A DNA stretch of 64,000 bases from Bacteroidota bacterium (GTDB lineage Bacteria > Bacteroidota > Ignavibacteria > UBA10030 > SZUA-254): positions 48,366 to 112,365 of the forward strand of contig JAGVIE010000050.1 of the NCBI GenBank assembly GCA_020056225.1, read 5' to 3'. The translations under genes were made by a program, and so were the position numbers. Positions within the stretch are counted from its first letter, which is position 1. Each line of letters starts with the position of its first letter. This document shows positions 27,670 through 35,712 of this stretch, piece by piece. The notes below the pieces were generated by a model. It was not told the DNA's origin and searched no databases. It saw only the letters and a program-made list of their open reading frames with translations.

Positions 27670-28827
27670 TTGAATTCATCGATTCCATCACTCTCCACAG
27701 TACGATTCAAATTCATCGACCTACTTCGCGGTTGGGCTGTATTCATAATGATCGAAACACATGTTGTGAACGCTCTACTGCGGCCCGAGATTAAGGCACA
27801 ATCTCTTTTTAAAGTAGTAACATTCCTCAACGGTTTAGTTGCGCCTTCATTTCTGTTCTGTGCCGGATTTGCGCTTGCAATAACATTCCGACGAAAGTGG
27901 AACGATTATACAAGATTTAGAAAACCCTTATGGCGCTATATCTTCCGCTTATTGTTCATTCTTGTAGTCGGTTATTCTCTTCACTTACCTTATTTTTCTT
28001 TGACACGGCTTCAGACTGTAACCGATCTCCAATTATGGATATCGTTTTTCCAGGTGGATATCCTTCAAACAATTGCAGTTACATTGCTATTATTGGTCTT
28101 GTTTGCGGTGGCTACCCGCAGGGAATCGATTTTTATTTATGCCGCTTCATTTATCTCGATGTGTATAATTTTTACAGCGCCGGTTATCAGGATGATGGAT
28201 TATTCGATGTTTCCTGTTTGGTTCCGTTCATATCTAACGCCACTGTATAAATCTCAATTTCCATTATTCCCATGGTCGGCATTTTTGATAGCCGGTACTA
28301 TTGCCGGATATGGCTTCCTTAAATTAAAGGAAAGGGGAGTCGAGAGAAGATTTGTAGATAATATTTTACTGCTTGCAGTAGCGGCGATCGTTATCGCGCT
28401 CTTCGCGGAGTTTGTTCCGATCACTATTTATCCCGATCATAACTTCTGGCGTGCAAGCCCGGAGTTTTTCTTTGTCAGATTAGGACTAGTACTGCTGGCA
28501 ATGGCTGCTGTTTGGTTGTATGAACAGAAACGGATTGTTCGCAGCACTTCCATTTTCGCTTTATTCGGGCAAGAATCATTATTGGTTTATGTTGTCCATC
28601 TTCTAATCGTATACGGTTATACTTATGAATGGAGTTTTATTAGATATTTTGGTCCCGAGTTGAACTATTATCAGTGCTTTGTTCTTTTCATATGTTTAGC
28701 CGCCGGTATGTACCTGATGGCTTTCGGCTGGCATTGGTTGAAGGGATGGAATAAAAAGGTGGCGAAGATTGTGGAGGTAGCAGTCCTAACTGGAATTGTA
28801 ATTGCATTTATTTTAAAAACAACCTAA
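27670..28827 (+). CDS. Membrane acyltransferase-like protein (DUF1624/HGSNAT-like)
   Basis: This 385-residue polytopic membrane protein has about ten hydrophobic segments. The N-terminal FIDLLRGWAVFIMIETH motif, followed by PSFLFCAGFAL, matches the DUF1624/heparan-alpha-glucosaminide N-acetyltransferase-like family, whose members are thought to move acyl groups across membranes. The actual substrate is unknown. The most likely start is TTG at 27670, because the first in-frame ATG lies inside the first membrane segment; no clear ribosome-binding site is present. Its stop overlaps the stop of the convergent surE gene by 4 bp, so the two transcripts overlap at their ends. Confidence 0.78.
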   Translation: MNSSIPSLSTVRFKFIDLLRGWAVFIMIETHVVNALLRPEIKAQSLFKVVTFLNGLVAPSFLFCAGFALAITFRRKWNDYTRFRKPLWRYIFRLLFILVVGYSLHLPYFSLTRLQTVTDLQLWISFFQVDILQTIAVTLLLLVLFAVATRRESIFIYAASFISMCIIFTAPVIRMMDYSMFPVWFRSYLTPLYKSQFPLFPWSAFLIAGTIAGYGFLKLKERGVERRFVDNILLLAVAAIVIALFAEFVPITIYPDHNFWRASPEFFFVRLGLVLLAMAAVWLYEQKRIVRSTSIFALFGQESLLVYVVHLLIVYGYTYEWSFIRYFGPELNYYQCFVLFICLAAGMYLMAFGWHWLKGWNKKVAKIVEVAVLTGIVIAFILKTT

Positions 28828-29642
28828 CGACTTTTCTCGCGATTCGGTTTCTTCTTTGAAAACAGACGCTCGAGATTCCATTCTTTGAGTTTGTTCAGCG
28901 CTTTATAATTTGTCAGATCGAATTGTATCGGTGTAATCGACACATATTTATTGAAGATAGCAATAAGGTCGGTATCCTCGGCTGTATCTAGTACGTCCAT
29001 TTTTCCCGTAAGCCAATAATATTCTTTGTTGTTCGGGTCGCGGCGTACATCGAAAGTATCGTCCCATCGCGACTTACCTTGTTTCGTTATACGTATGCCG
29101 CGTATCGCTTTTTCTTTTAGCGGCGGTACATTGACATTAAGCAATGTATCTTTAGGCAATCCATTTTTGAAGAGCAGTTCCGCGAGCTTTCGAGATAGTT
29201 TCGCCGCGAACCGGAAATCCGGTTTATCGTATGTTGTAAGAGAAACAGCGATGGAGGGAATGCCAAGGATAGTTCCTTCCGTTGCCGCCGAAACTGTGCC
29301 GGAGTATATGATGTTAATGGCAGTATTGGATCCATGGTTAATTCCTGAGATCAGCAGATCGGGTTTTTCTTTGAGTATCGTTCGTACACCGATTTTGACG
29401 CTATCGGCAGGCGTGCCATCAACTCCATATCCGAAAAATTTACCGTTCTTAAAAAATTTTCTTACTCTCAACGGGTAGTTCATTGTAATGGCATGACCGA
29501 CTGCGCTTCGTTGTTCATCGGGGGCAACGACAGTTACATCGGCTATTTTTTTCAATTCGGCTACTAAGGCATAAATTCCGGGCGCGTCGATACCGTCATC
29601 GTTCGAGACAAGTATGTGTAATCGTTTTTGTTTGTTTTTCAC
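28824..29642 (-). CDS. surE: 5'/3'-nucleotidase SurE
   Basis: SurE is a metal-dependent nucleoside monophosphate phosphatase linked to stationary-phase survival. The 272-residue protein has the diagnostic N-terminus ILVSNDDGIDAPGI with the metal-binding Asp pair. It also has APDEQRSAVGHAITM and the ISGINHGSNTAINIIYSGTV loop. It is the last gene of the long minus-strand envelope operon, 8 bp after panB. Its C-terminus is Lys/Arg-rich. Family and length are ordinary. Confidence 0.95.
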   Translation of the reverse strand: MKNKQKRLHILVSNDDGIDAPGIYALVAELKKIADVTVVAPDEQRSAVGHAITMNYPLRVRKFFKNGKFFGYGVDGTPADSVKIGVRTILKEKPDLLISGINHGSNTAINIIYSGTVSAATEGTILGIPSIAVSLTTYDKPDFRFAAKLSRKLAELLFKNGLPKDTLLNVNVPPLKEKAIRGIRITKQGKSRWDDTFDVRRDPNNKEYYWLTGKMDVLDTAEDTDLIAIFNKYVSITPIQFDLTNYKALNKLKEWNLERLFSKKKPNREKSR

Positions 29643-29650
29643 TTGTGTGC

Positions 29651-30478
29651 CTAATAACTTTCTTTATCGAGTGGAAATTTTTTTGACTTAACATCTGTAA
29701 TATATGTCAGGAATGCCTGCCGCATCGTTTCAGCCAGTTCAGAATATCTGCGAACGAAACGCGGTTTAAATTCCTCTGTTAATCCAAGCATGTCGTACAC
29801 TACCAAAACCTGACCGTCACAATGCGGTCCCGCGCCGATTCCGATTGTGGGTATTGAGATTGAATCGGTGACTCGCTTGGCTAATTTTGCCGGAATTTTT
29901 TCAAGTACGATTGAAAACACGCCGGCATCTGCCAGAACTTTAGCGTCATGGAGTAATTCCTCGGCTTCATCCTTTGTAGTTGCTCTAACCTCGTATGTCC
30001 CGAATTTGTTGATAGCTTGCGGCGTCAACCCTAAATGGCCCATCACCGGAATGCCTATCTTAACAAGATGTTTGACGATATCGGCGATATATTCTCCGCC
30101 TTCAAGTTTGACTGCGCCAACGCCGACCTCTTTCATTATTCGACCGGCATTCCGTACCGCATCGTCTATACTTGTCTGAAACGACATGAACGGCATATCG
30201 ACCACAATCAATGCATTCTTGACGCCCCGCTTTACTGCTTTCGCATGATAAATCATGTCGTCGATAGTTACAGGGAGTGTTGTCTCATATCCATGAACTA
30301 CATTGCCGAGCGAATCGCCTACAAGTATTACGTCGACGCCAACTTGATCGAGGTATTTTGCAACGAGAAAATCATAGGCGGTTAACATGGCAATTTTCTC
30401 GCCGGTTTGTTTCATCATCATCACTGTTTTAGTGGTGACAACGCGCGGTTTCGGTACAGCAGATTTTTTTCTTTTCAT
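29651..30478 (-). CDS. panB: 3-methyl-2-oxobutanoate hydroxymethyltransferase PanB
   Basis: PanB uses 5,10-methylene-tetrahydrofolate to convert alpha-ketoisovalerate to ketopantoate, the first step to pantothenate and CoA. The 275-residue sequence is complete. It has [15 protein letters not shown], the metal-binding [44 protein letters not shown] and [15 protein letters not shown]. It sits between the lipoate/octanoate transferase and surE in the minus-strand operon. A CoA-precursor enzyme downstream of acyl-using lipid A genes may be only operon extension. Confidence 0.96.
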   Translation of the reverse strand: MKRKKSAVPKPRVVTTKTVMMMKQTGEKIAMLTAYDFLVAKYLDQVGVDVILVGDSLGNVVHGYETTLPVTIDDMIYHAKAVKRGVKNALIVVDMPFMSFQTSIDDAVRNAGRIMKEVGVGAVKLEGGEYIADIVKHLVKIGIPVMGHLGLTPQAINKFGTYEVRATTKDEAEELLHDAKVLADAGVFSIVLEKIPAKLAKRVTDSISIPTIGIGAGPHCDGQVLVVYDMLGLTEEFKPRFVRRYSELAETMRQAFLTYITDVKSKKFPLDKESY

Positions 30479-30515
30479 CGGTTTTATCGCCTCTATTGAT
30501 ATCGGTTAGATATAT

Positions 30516-31265
30516 TTATTGTTCGATTTCGGTTGCTATAGCGTCATCAAAAATCAAATCACATCGTTTTTCAAAGCCATGCCTTATGCAATCTGCGGCT
30601 TCTTCGAATGAAACAGTTCTGCCTAAGATTGTTTCAGCGTCGGTTGTTCGCGTGTTAAGATCGTCTTCGAGTATCTCGCGCGTATCCTGAATGTGCGGAG
30701 CCAGAAAATCCGTTATGCGGCGATGCTGAGGACCGAGCAGGAGGGAGCCGTGTTGTAAAATGACTGTTCCGTATCGCCGCTGGGCGCTTCCTACTAGTTT
30801 GCGCCCTTCAAATTGGATTTCACTTTTTGCCGAACTTGAAAAACATGGGATAGACGACTTATCCTTATAAAGTTTCCTGAAATTGTCGTCATGGCTGGAA
30901 AGTTGCGCATCGATTCCCAAGTATTGCAGTCCGCTAAGCAGGCATTCATTTACGAAATGGTAGATGGCGCGGGGTCCACGCTCGTTTATCTGCATAACAA
31001 CGCTGTAAGTTAATTCGTGTGCATGGAAGATCGCTCTACCGCCTGTTGGTCTGCGGATCAGATCGATTCCTGCTTCAGATAATTTGGCAGCGTCGAAATC
31101 CTGAATGTTTTGGTTGAAACCTAGAGAAATCGCATAAGGTGACCACCCATAGGTTCGGAGAACAGAAGCGTCAAAATTATTTTTGAGTTGAAAAGCTAAT
31201 GATTCGTCAAACTCCATATTGAATGAACCGGAGCGAAATCCAGTATTCAAAAATTTCCACTTCAT
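30516..31265 (-). CDS. Lipoate/octanoate protein ligase family (LipM/LplA-like)
   Basis: This 249-residue protein is of the biotin/lipoate A/B ligase fold, which attaches octanoyl or lipoyl groups to carrier lysines. Motifs are RRPTGGRAIFHAHELTYSVV (lipoyl pocket), CFSSSAKSEIQFEGRKLVGSAQRR (catalytic Lys and a Cys) and LQHGSLLLG. The combination with a Cys before the EI segment resembles LipM octanoyltransferases, but LplA-type ligases share much of this, so the precise reaction is left open. Its start overlaps the end of lpxA by 4 bp, implying translational coupling. An acyl-ACP substrate would suit its place next to LpxA and FabZ. Confidence 0.85.
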   Translation of the reverse strand: MKWKFLNTGFRSGSFNMEFDESLAFQLKNNFDASVLRTYGWSPYAISLGFNQNIQDFDAAKLSEAGIDLIRRPTGGRAIFHAHELTYSVVMQINERGPRAIYHFVNECLLSGLQYLGIDAQLSSHDDNFRKLYKDKSSIPCFSSSAKSEIQFEGRKLVGSAQRRYGTVILQHGSLLLGPQHRRITDFLAPHIQDTREILEDDLNTRTTDAETILGRTVSFEEAADCIRHGFEKRCDLIFDDAIATEIEQ

Positions 31266-32047
31266 CGCTTCCTGCCGATGATACCGCGTTTACTTCTCCC
31301 TATGAATTCAATGATATGGCGTACTTCATCGGTTATCGTCGTCTCGCTCTTTATTCTTTCTAGCGCCTGGGATACATTCAGATTTGAATAGTAAATGAGA
31401 CGGTAAGCGTTTTCAATAGACTGAATTTTTTCGGTTGAAAAGTTGCGCCTTCGTAATCCGATGACGTTCAATCCTTTGAATGATAGAGGTTCAGATCCGG
31501 CAAGAACATAAGGAGGCACATCTTTGGTAATACGGAAACCGCCGCCTATCATCGAATGTGCCCCAACAAATGAATGCTGGTGGATTGCCACAAGTCCACC
31601 TATGACTGCATGGTCTTCGACCATGCAATGCCCGCCCATGTTTGCTGAATTTGCGAGAATGACGTAGTTGCCGACTGAGCAATCGTGCGCGATATGAGTG
31701 TATGCCATAAGGAAACAATGACTGCCGAGCGTTGTTCTCATTGTTGCGTGGGTGCCGCGGTTAAGAGTAACGTATTCCCGGATTACATTATTGTCGCCTA
31801 CTTCAAGTATTGTTGCCTCACCGTGAAATTTTAGATCCTGTGGTAAAGTGCCGAGAACCGCGCCATGATGTATGCGGCATTCTTTACCGATCCGTGCGCC
31901 GTTCGCGATCAGAACGTTTGATGCTATGGTTGTTCCGCTTCCGATGACCACATCATCTTCGATGATTGAGAAGGGACCTACTGTAACATTCTCACCGAGT
32001 TGAGCCTTTGGGCTGACGATAGCATGTGTATGAATGGTTATACTCAT
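31262..32047 (-). CDS. lpxA: Acyl-ACP--UDP-N-acetylglucosamine O-acyltransferase LpxA
   Basis: LpxA makes the first lipid A intermediate by transferring a 3-hydroxyacyl chain from ACP to UDP-GlcNAc. The 261-residue protein shows left-handed beta-helix hexapeptide repeats from the start (IHTHAIVSPKAQLGENVTVGPF). The catalytic His falls in LMAYTHIAHDCSVGN, and VIGGLVAIHQHSFVGAHSMIGGG, KDVPPYVLA and the helical C-terminal domain are all present. It lies 30 bp after lpxC-fabZ in the operon. Confidence 0.96.
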   Translation of the reverse strand: MSITIHTHAIVSPKAQLGENVTVGPFSIIEDDVVIGSGTTIASNVLIANGARIGKECRIHHGAVLGTLPQDLKFHGEATILEVGDNNVIREYVTLNRGTHATMRTTLGSHCFLMAYTHIAHDCSVGNYVILANSANMGGHCMVEDHAVIGGLVAIHQHSFVGAHSMIGGGFRITKDVPPYVLAGSEPLSFKGLNVIGLRRRNFSTEKIQSIENAYRLIYYSNLNVSQALERIKSETTITDEVRHIIEFIGRSKRGIIGRKR

Positions 32048-32077
32048 ATTTCAATAAGTAATTAGAAAATTAGTTTA

Positions 32078-33502
32078 CTATAAAAGTTTTTTTCCATTTT
32101 CAAAACTATCCCTGTCAACGATAGCGGCGCTAAGTTCGGCTTCCGCCGCCAACTCGCCGTTTCGATATGCCTTACCTTCGAGTAAGGCAATTTTCGAACG
32201 CCTGTTTCTTAACAGAACTTCAAGTACGAGTTGATCGCCCGGTACAACCTGTTTACGAAATTTTGCATTACTAATTGTTGTGAACATCGCTAATTTGCCT
32301 TCAGGATTTTCAAGTCCATTCAGCAATAAAATACCGCCTACCTGAGCCATTGCTTCGATAATCAATACTCCCGGCATAACAGGTCTGCCGGGGAAATGCC
32401 CCTGGAAAAACCATTCATTGATGCTGACGTTTTTTACGCCGACAATTTTCTCGTCAAGATGGAAATCTATTATCTTATCAACAAGTAAGAATGGATACCG
32501 GTGTGGTAATATTTTGTGCAAGGCATTTATATCGAATACAATACCTTCTTTCTTTTCGAACTGATATTTTTTTATCAGCGCTTGCTGTTGATAGAGTTTG
32601 CGGATTTTCTTAGCAAATTCAACATTGCTCGCGTGACCCGGACGTGCCGCAAGAATCTGTGCTTTAAACGGAGCGCCGATTAGCGCTAGGTCACCCATCA
32701 AATCGAGAAGTTTGTGGCGCGCAGGTTCATTTTTATAGCGTAATACCTTATCGTTTAATATCCCATTGCTTCCCATGACTAAAGATTCTTTTAGCCCCAA
32801 TTTTTTCGTAATTCGTTTTATCTTATCCGGGGTTAGGTCTTCGTCGGCTATCACTATTGCATTATCCAAAGTGCCGCCGCGTATCAATCCTTGTGCATGC
32901 AAAGATTCCAATTCATGAAGAAAGCAGAATGTGCGTGCCGATGCAAATTCATCAAGGAATTCTTTTTCAAGATTGAACAAACCGGTATGCTGACTGCCAA
33001 GAGCAGGATTCTGGTAATCGATCATTACCGTTAAGCGATAATCATCGGTTGGTAAGGCAACTATATCGACTCCGTTTTTTTCATCGATGTAGCGCACAGT
33101 CTGATCTATGATCAAATAATCTTTTGGTGCATCCTGTATTTCAAATTCGCATTTGAGAAGCGCGTCTGCGAATGGTCTTGCACTGCCGTCGCCGATGGGC
33201 GGCTCTATGTTGTCAAGCTCAATGACGATATTATCTATTTGCAGACCGACTATTGCCGCCAGGATATGCTCTACAGTGTGAACCTTTGCTTCTCCGTATT
33301 GAAGCGTTGTCCCGCGGACTACATCTACAACAAAGTCGACAAGCGCCGGAACTTCCGGACTGTCCGGCAGGTCGGTTCGTCGGAATCGTATTCCGTAATT
33401 TATAGGTGCGGGTCGGAATGTTAGATTAGTCGTAACGCCGGTATGCAAACCGTAGCCGGATATCGATATTGGTTGTTTGATGGTTCGTTGCTGTTCTAAC
33501 AT
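32078..33502 (-). CDS. lpxC-fabZ: Fused LpxC deacetylase / FabZ 3-hydroxyacyl-ACP dehydratase
   Basis: This 474-residue fusion joins the committed zinc deacetylase of lipid A synthesis to the dehydratase of fatty acid elongation. LpxC occupies about 1-300, with the zinc motif HTVEHILAAIVGL, the QHTGLF segment, and ARHKLLDLMGDLALIG with the second zinc His; PGHASN holds the catalytic His. FabZ occupies about 325-474, with the active-site PHRYPFLLVD and GHFPGRPVMPGVLIIEAMAQ. The fusion is typical of Bacteroidota, Chlorobiota and relatives, and puts two enzymes that compete for the same 3-hydroxyacyl-ACP pool in fixed ratio. An AAGGAT site precedes the ATG. Confidence 0.97.
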   Translation of the reverse strand: MLEQQRTIKQPISISGYGLHTGVTTNLTFRPAPINYGIRFRRTDLPDSPEVPALVDFVVDVVRGTTLQYGEAKVHTVEHILAAIVGLQIDNIVIELDNIEPPIGDGSARPFADALLKCEFEIQDAPKDYLIIDQTVRYIDEKNGVDIVALPTDDYRLTVMIDYQNPALGSQHTGLFNLEKEFLDEFASARTFCFLHELESLHAQGLIRGGTLDNAIVIADEDLTPDKIKRITKKLGLKESLVMGSNGILNDKVLRYKNEPARHKLLDLMGDLALIGAPFKAQILAARPGHASNVEFAKKIRKLYQQQALIKKYQFEKKEGIVFDINALHKILPHRYPFLLVDKIIDFHLDEKIVGVKNVSINEWFFQGHFPGRPVMPGVLIIEAMAQVGGILLLNGLENPEGKLAMFTTISNAKFRKQVVPGDQLVLEVLLRNRRSKIALLEGKAYRNGELAAEAELSAAIVDRDSFENGKKLL

Positions 33503-33512
33503 AGATGATCCT

Positions 33513-34583
33513 TTATACGTCTTTCCGATTGGATTTCAATAGTAGCTCGAGTTCTTCGATCTTCTTTTGCATGTTTCTAATTTCGTGCAGTAATCCGGGT
33601 AATTGTCCGACTGCCGCCTGAATTTTCAACGTTTCATGAAGTTCTTTTGCGGGATATCCAAACCAAATCTTACCGGGCTGATCGATTGTTTTTGGAACTC
33701 CCGATTGTGCGCCAATAGAAGTGTTATCGGCGATCGTGATATGTCCTGTCAATCCTACTTGTCCGCCGAACGAACAATGTTTCCCGATTTTCGAACTGCC
33801 TGAAATTCCAGTTTGCGCCGCTATCACAGTATGTTCACCGATAATAACGTTGTGCGCGACTTGGATCAGGTTATCTAACTTAGCGCCTGTTTTGATTCTG
33901 GTTTCTCCGAGCGTTGCTCTATCGATTGTGCAATTAGCGCCTATCTCGACATCATCTTCGATGAACACAATCCCTCGTTGAGGAATTTTTTCGTAGGTTC
34001 CATCTTCCTTGGGCGCGAAACCAAAACCATCGCTTCCAATTACAGTTCCAGAGTGTATGACAACACGATCTCCAATCCGACAATATTCACGTATAGTAAC
34101 GTTCGGATAAATGAGCGTATTAGATCCGATATGGACATGATCACCGAGTACGGTTCCTGGATGGATAGCTGTTTTTGAATCGATAACACAATGCTCACCT
34201 ATGACAACATGAGCGCCGACTGCTATTCCATCAGCCAGCTTTGCGGTTTTGGAAATCACTGCCGTAGGATGTATACCGATTGCAAGAGGCTGCGGTAATG
34301 GCGAGAACTTATCGATTAGCTGTAAAAATGATTGGTACGGATCTTCAACTCTCACTACCGAGATCGGATTTTCCCGGCGCTGTAATTCTTCAAACTCCAT
34401 CCCTTTTGTTAGAAGTATCGCTGAGGCTGATGTAATCTTTAAATATTTTTTGTATTTAAGATTGGCAAGAAAAGTTATATCACCGGGATGTGCGTCCTCA
34501 ATCTTAGCAACGCTAGTAATTTCGATATCTTTATTGCCGGATATATCTCCGTGAATAAATCCGGCAATTTCATCTAATCTCAT
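33513..34583 (-). CDS. lpxD: UDP-3-O-(3-hydroxyacyl)glucosamine N-acyltransferase LpxD
   Basis: LpxD adds the second 3-hydroxyacyl chain in lipid A synthesis. The 356-residue protein has the N-terminal uridine-binding domain (EIAGFIHGDISGN...AHPGDITFL) and a long hexapeptide beta-helix. Within the helix lie GSDGFGFAPKEDGTYEKIPQRG, IGANCTIDRATLGET, and QVAHNVIIGEHTVIAAQTGISGS with the catalytic His. A C-terminal helix ends the protein. It lies 10 bp upstream of lpxC-fabZ and 2 bp after the second OmpH-like gene, so coupling is tight. Confidence 0.97.
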   Translation of the reverse strand: MRLDEIAGFIHGDISGNKDIEITSVAKIEDAHPGDITFLANLKYKKYLKITSASAILLTKGMEFEELQRRENPISVVRVEDPYQSFLQLIDKFSPLPQPLAIGIHPTAVISKTAKLADGIAVGAHVVIGEHCVIDSKTAIHPGTVLGDHVHIGSNTLIYPNVTIREYCRIGDRVVIHSGTVIGSDGFGFAPKEDGTYEKIPQRGIVFIEDDVEIGANCTIDRATLGETRIKTGAKLDNLIQVAHNVIIGEHTVIAAQTGISGSSKIGKHCSFGGQVGLTGHITIADNTSIGAQSGVPKTIDQPGKIWFGYPAKELHETLKIQAAVGQLPGLLHEIRNMQKKIEELELLLKSNRKDV

Positions 34584-34585
34584 TC

Positions 34586-35116
34586 TTACTTATTTGGTGA
34601 TGTTAAACGTTCAATTACTTTATCGGTCAGGTCATACTTATCGTTCGAGTACATCAACAGTATATCGCCGCTCTTGTCGAAGATATAATCGTAATCGTCT
34701 TCCTTCGCAATATCTTGAAGCATTTTGAAGATTTTATTTTGGATGGGCTTGATCAATTCATTTTGTTTATTGAATAGCTCGCCATTCTGCCCGAATTTCT
34801 TGCTTCTGAAATCGACAATCTTCTTATCCATATCCTGCAATTCTTTTTCGGTTTCAGCCCGAAGTTGATCGGTGAGGATGAGTTTCTTCTTGTCGTATTC
34901 CTGGAATTTTTTCTGCCATTCATTTTGCATCTTTGCAAGTTCACTTTGCCACTGCGCTACCAGATTATCTATCTGGCGCTGTGCATCCTGAGCTTCTGGC
35001 AGTTTATCCATAATTGTTTTCGAATTCACCCAACCGATCTTCGATTGTGCGTAACCCGTGTGAATTAACAATAAGAAAAATACCGATAGAACGAGTGTTA
35101 TCTTGACAGTTCGCAT
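34586..35116 (-). CDS. OmpH/Skp-family periplasmic chaperone (copy 2)
   Basis: This 176-residue protein has a signal peptide (ITLVLSVFFLLLIHTGYAQ) followed by the short beta strand SKIGWVNSKTIMDKLPEAQDA. A long charged coiled coil from about 45 to 130 follows, then a C-terminal DYDYIFDKSGDILLMYSN. This is the Skp/OmpH trimer fold that shields unfolded outer-membrane proteins in the periplasm. It is a tandem paralogue of the gene just upstream and lies in the same operon as bamA, its expected downstream partner. Confidence 0.93.
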   Translation of the reverse strand: MRTVKITLVLSVFFLLLIHTGYAQSKIGWVNSKTIMDKLPEAQDAQRQIDNLVAQWQSELAKMQNEWQKKFQEYDKKKLILTDQLRAETEKELQDMDKKIVDFRSKKFGQNGELFNKQNELIKPIQNKIFKMLQDIAKEDDYDYIFDKSGDILLMYSNDKYDLTDKVIERLTSPNK

Positions 35117-35132
35117 AATTGACCTCTGAGAT

Positions 35133-35669
35133 TTATTTACCGCGTTTTAATCGATCTATAACCAGATTCGTATAATCATATTTCGGCTCACCATAGAGCA
35201 GAACTATAATTTGTTCGTTGCGGTCGAACATGAATTGGATTTTTTCTTCCTTTGCCACAAGTTCGATTACTTTCATGACTCTTTGTTTGATTGGGCGCAA
35301 CAGGGAATCGGACGTTATTGCAAGCTCCCCGTCATTTCCGAATTTCTCCTGACGAAACTGATACCCTTTTTGTTCCAACGCAACAAGCTCTTCACGTTGC
35401 GTTCGCTTTTCATCTTCTTTGAGCAAGGGTTCTTTTTTCTGAAATTCTTCATAACGCTGCTGAAGATCTTTACTTAATCGCTCCAGTTCTGCCTGCCACT
35501 GTTTACCTATTACATCGAGTTTCTTATTGGCTTCAATCGCATCAGGATATTCCTGTAGAATTTTTGCTGAATTGACATATCCAATCTTCAGTGATTGAGC
35601 GGAGACTTGTGCCGCGTAAGAGACGCTTAACAGTAAGATGATCGAGATGAAAAAAAGAAATCGATTCAC
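35133..35669 (-). CDS. OmpH/Skp-family periplasmic chaperone (copy 1)
   Basis: This 178-residue protein has a signal peptide (ISIILLLSVSYAAQVSAQ), then LKIGYVNSAKILQEYPDAIEA and a coiled coil rich in Lys, Glu and Gln. The closing strand is IQFMFDRNEQIIVLLYGEPKYD. Architecture and length match Skp/OmpH. It sits between bamA and a second OmpH gene; the two share the same plan but are clearly diverged, which suggests an old duplication. The duplication is common in this phylum; client division between copies is unknown. Confidence 0.93.
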   Translation of the reverse strand: MNRFLFFISIILLLSVSYAAQVSAQSLKIGYVNSAKILQEYPDAIEANKKLDVIGKQWQAELERLSKDLQQRYEEFQKKEPLLKEDEKRTQREELVALEQKGYQFRQEKFGNDGELAITSDSLLRPIKQRVMKVIELVAKEEKIQFMFDRNEQIIVLLYGEPKYDYTNLVIDRLKRGK

Positions 35670-35712
35670 ATGAACCTCATTAAATTGTGATTGATAAGAA
35701 ATAAGTTAGTCA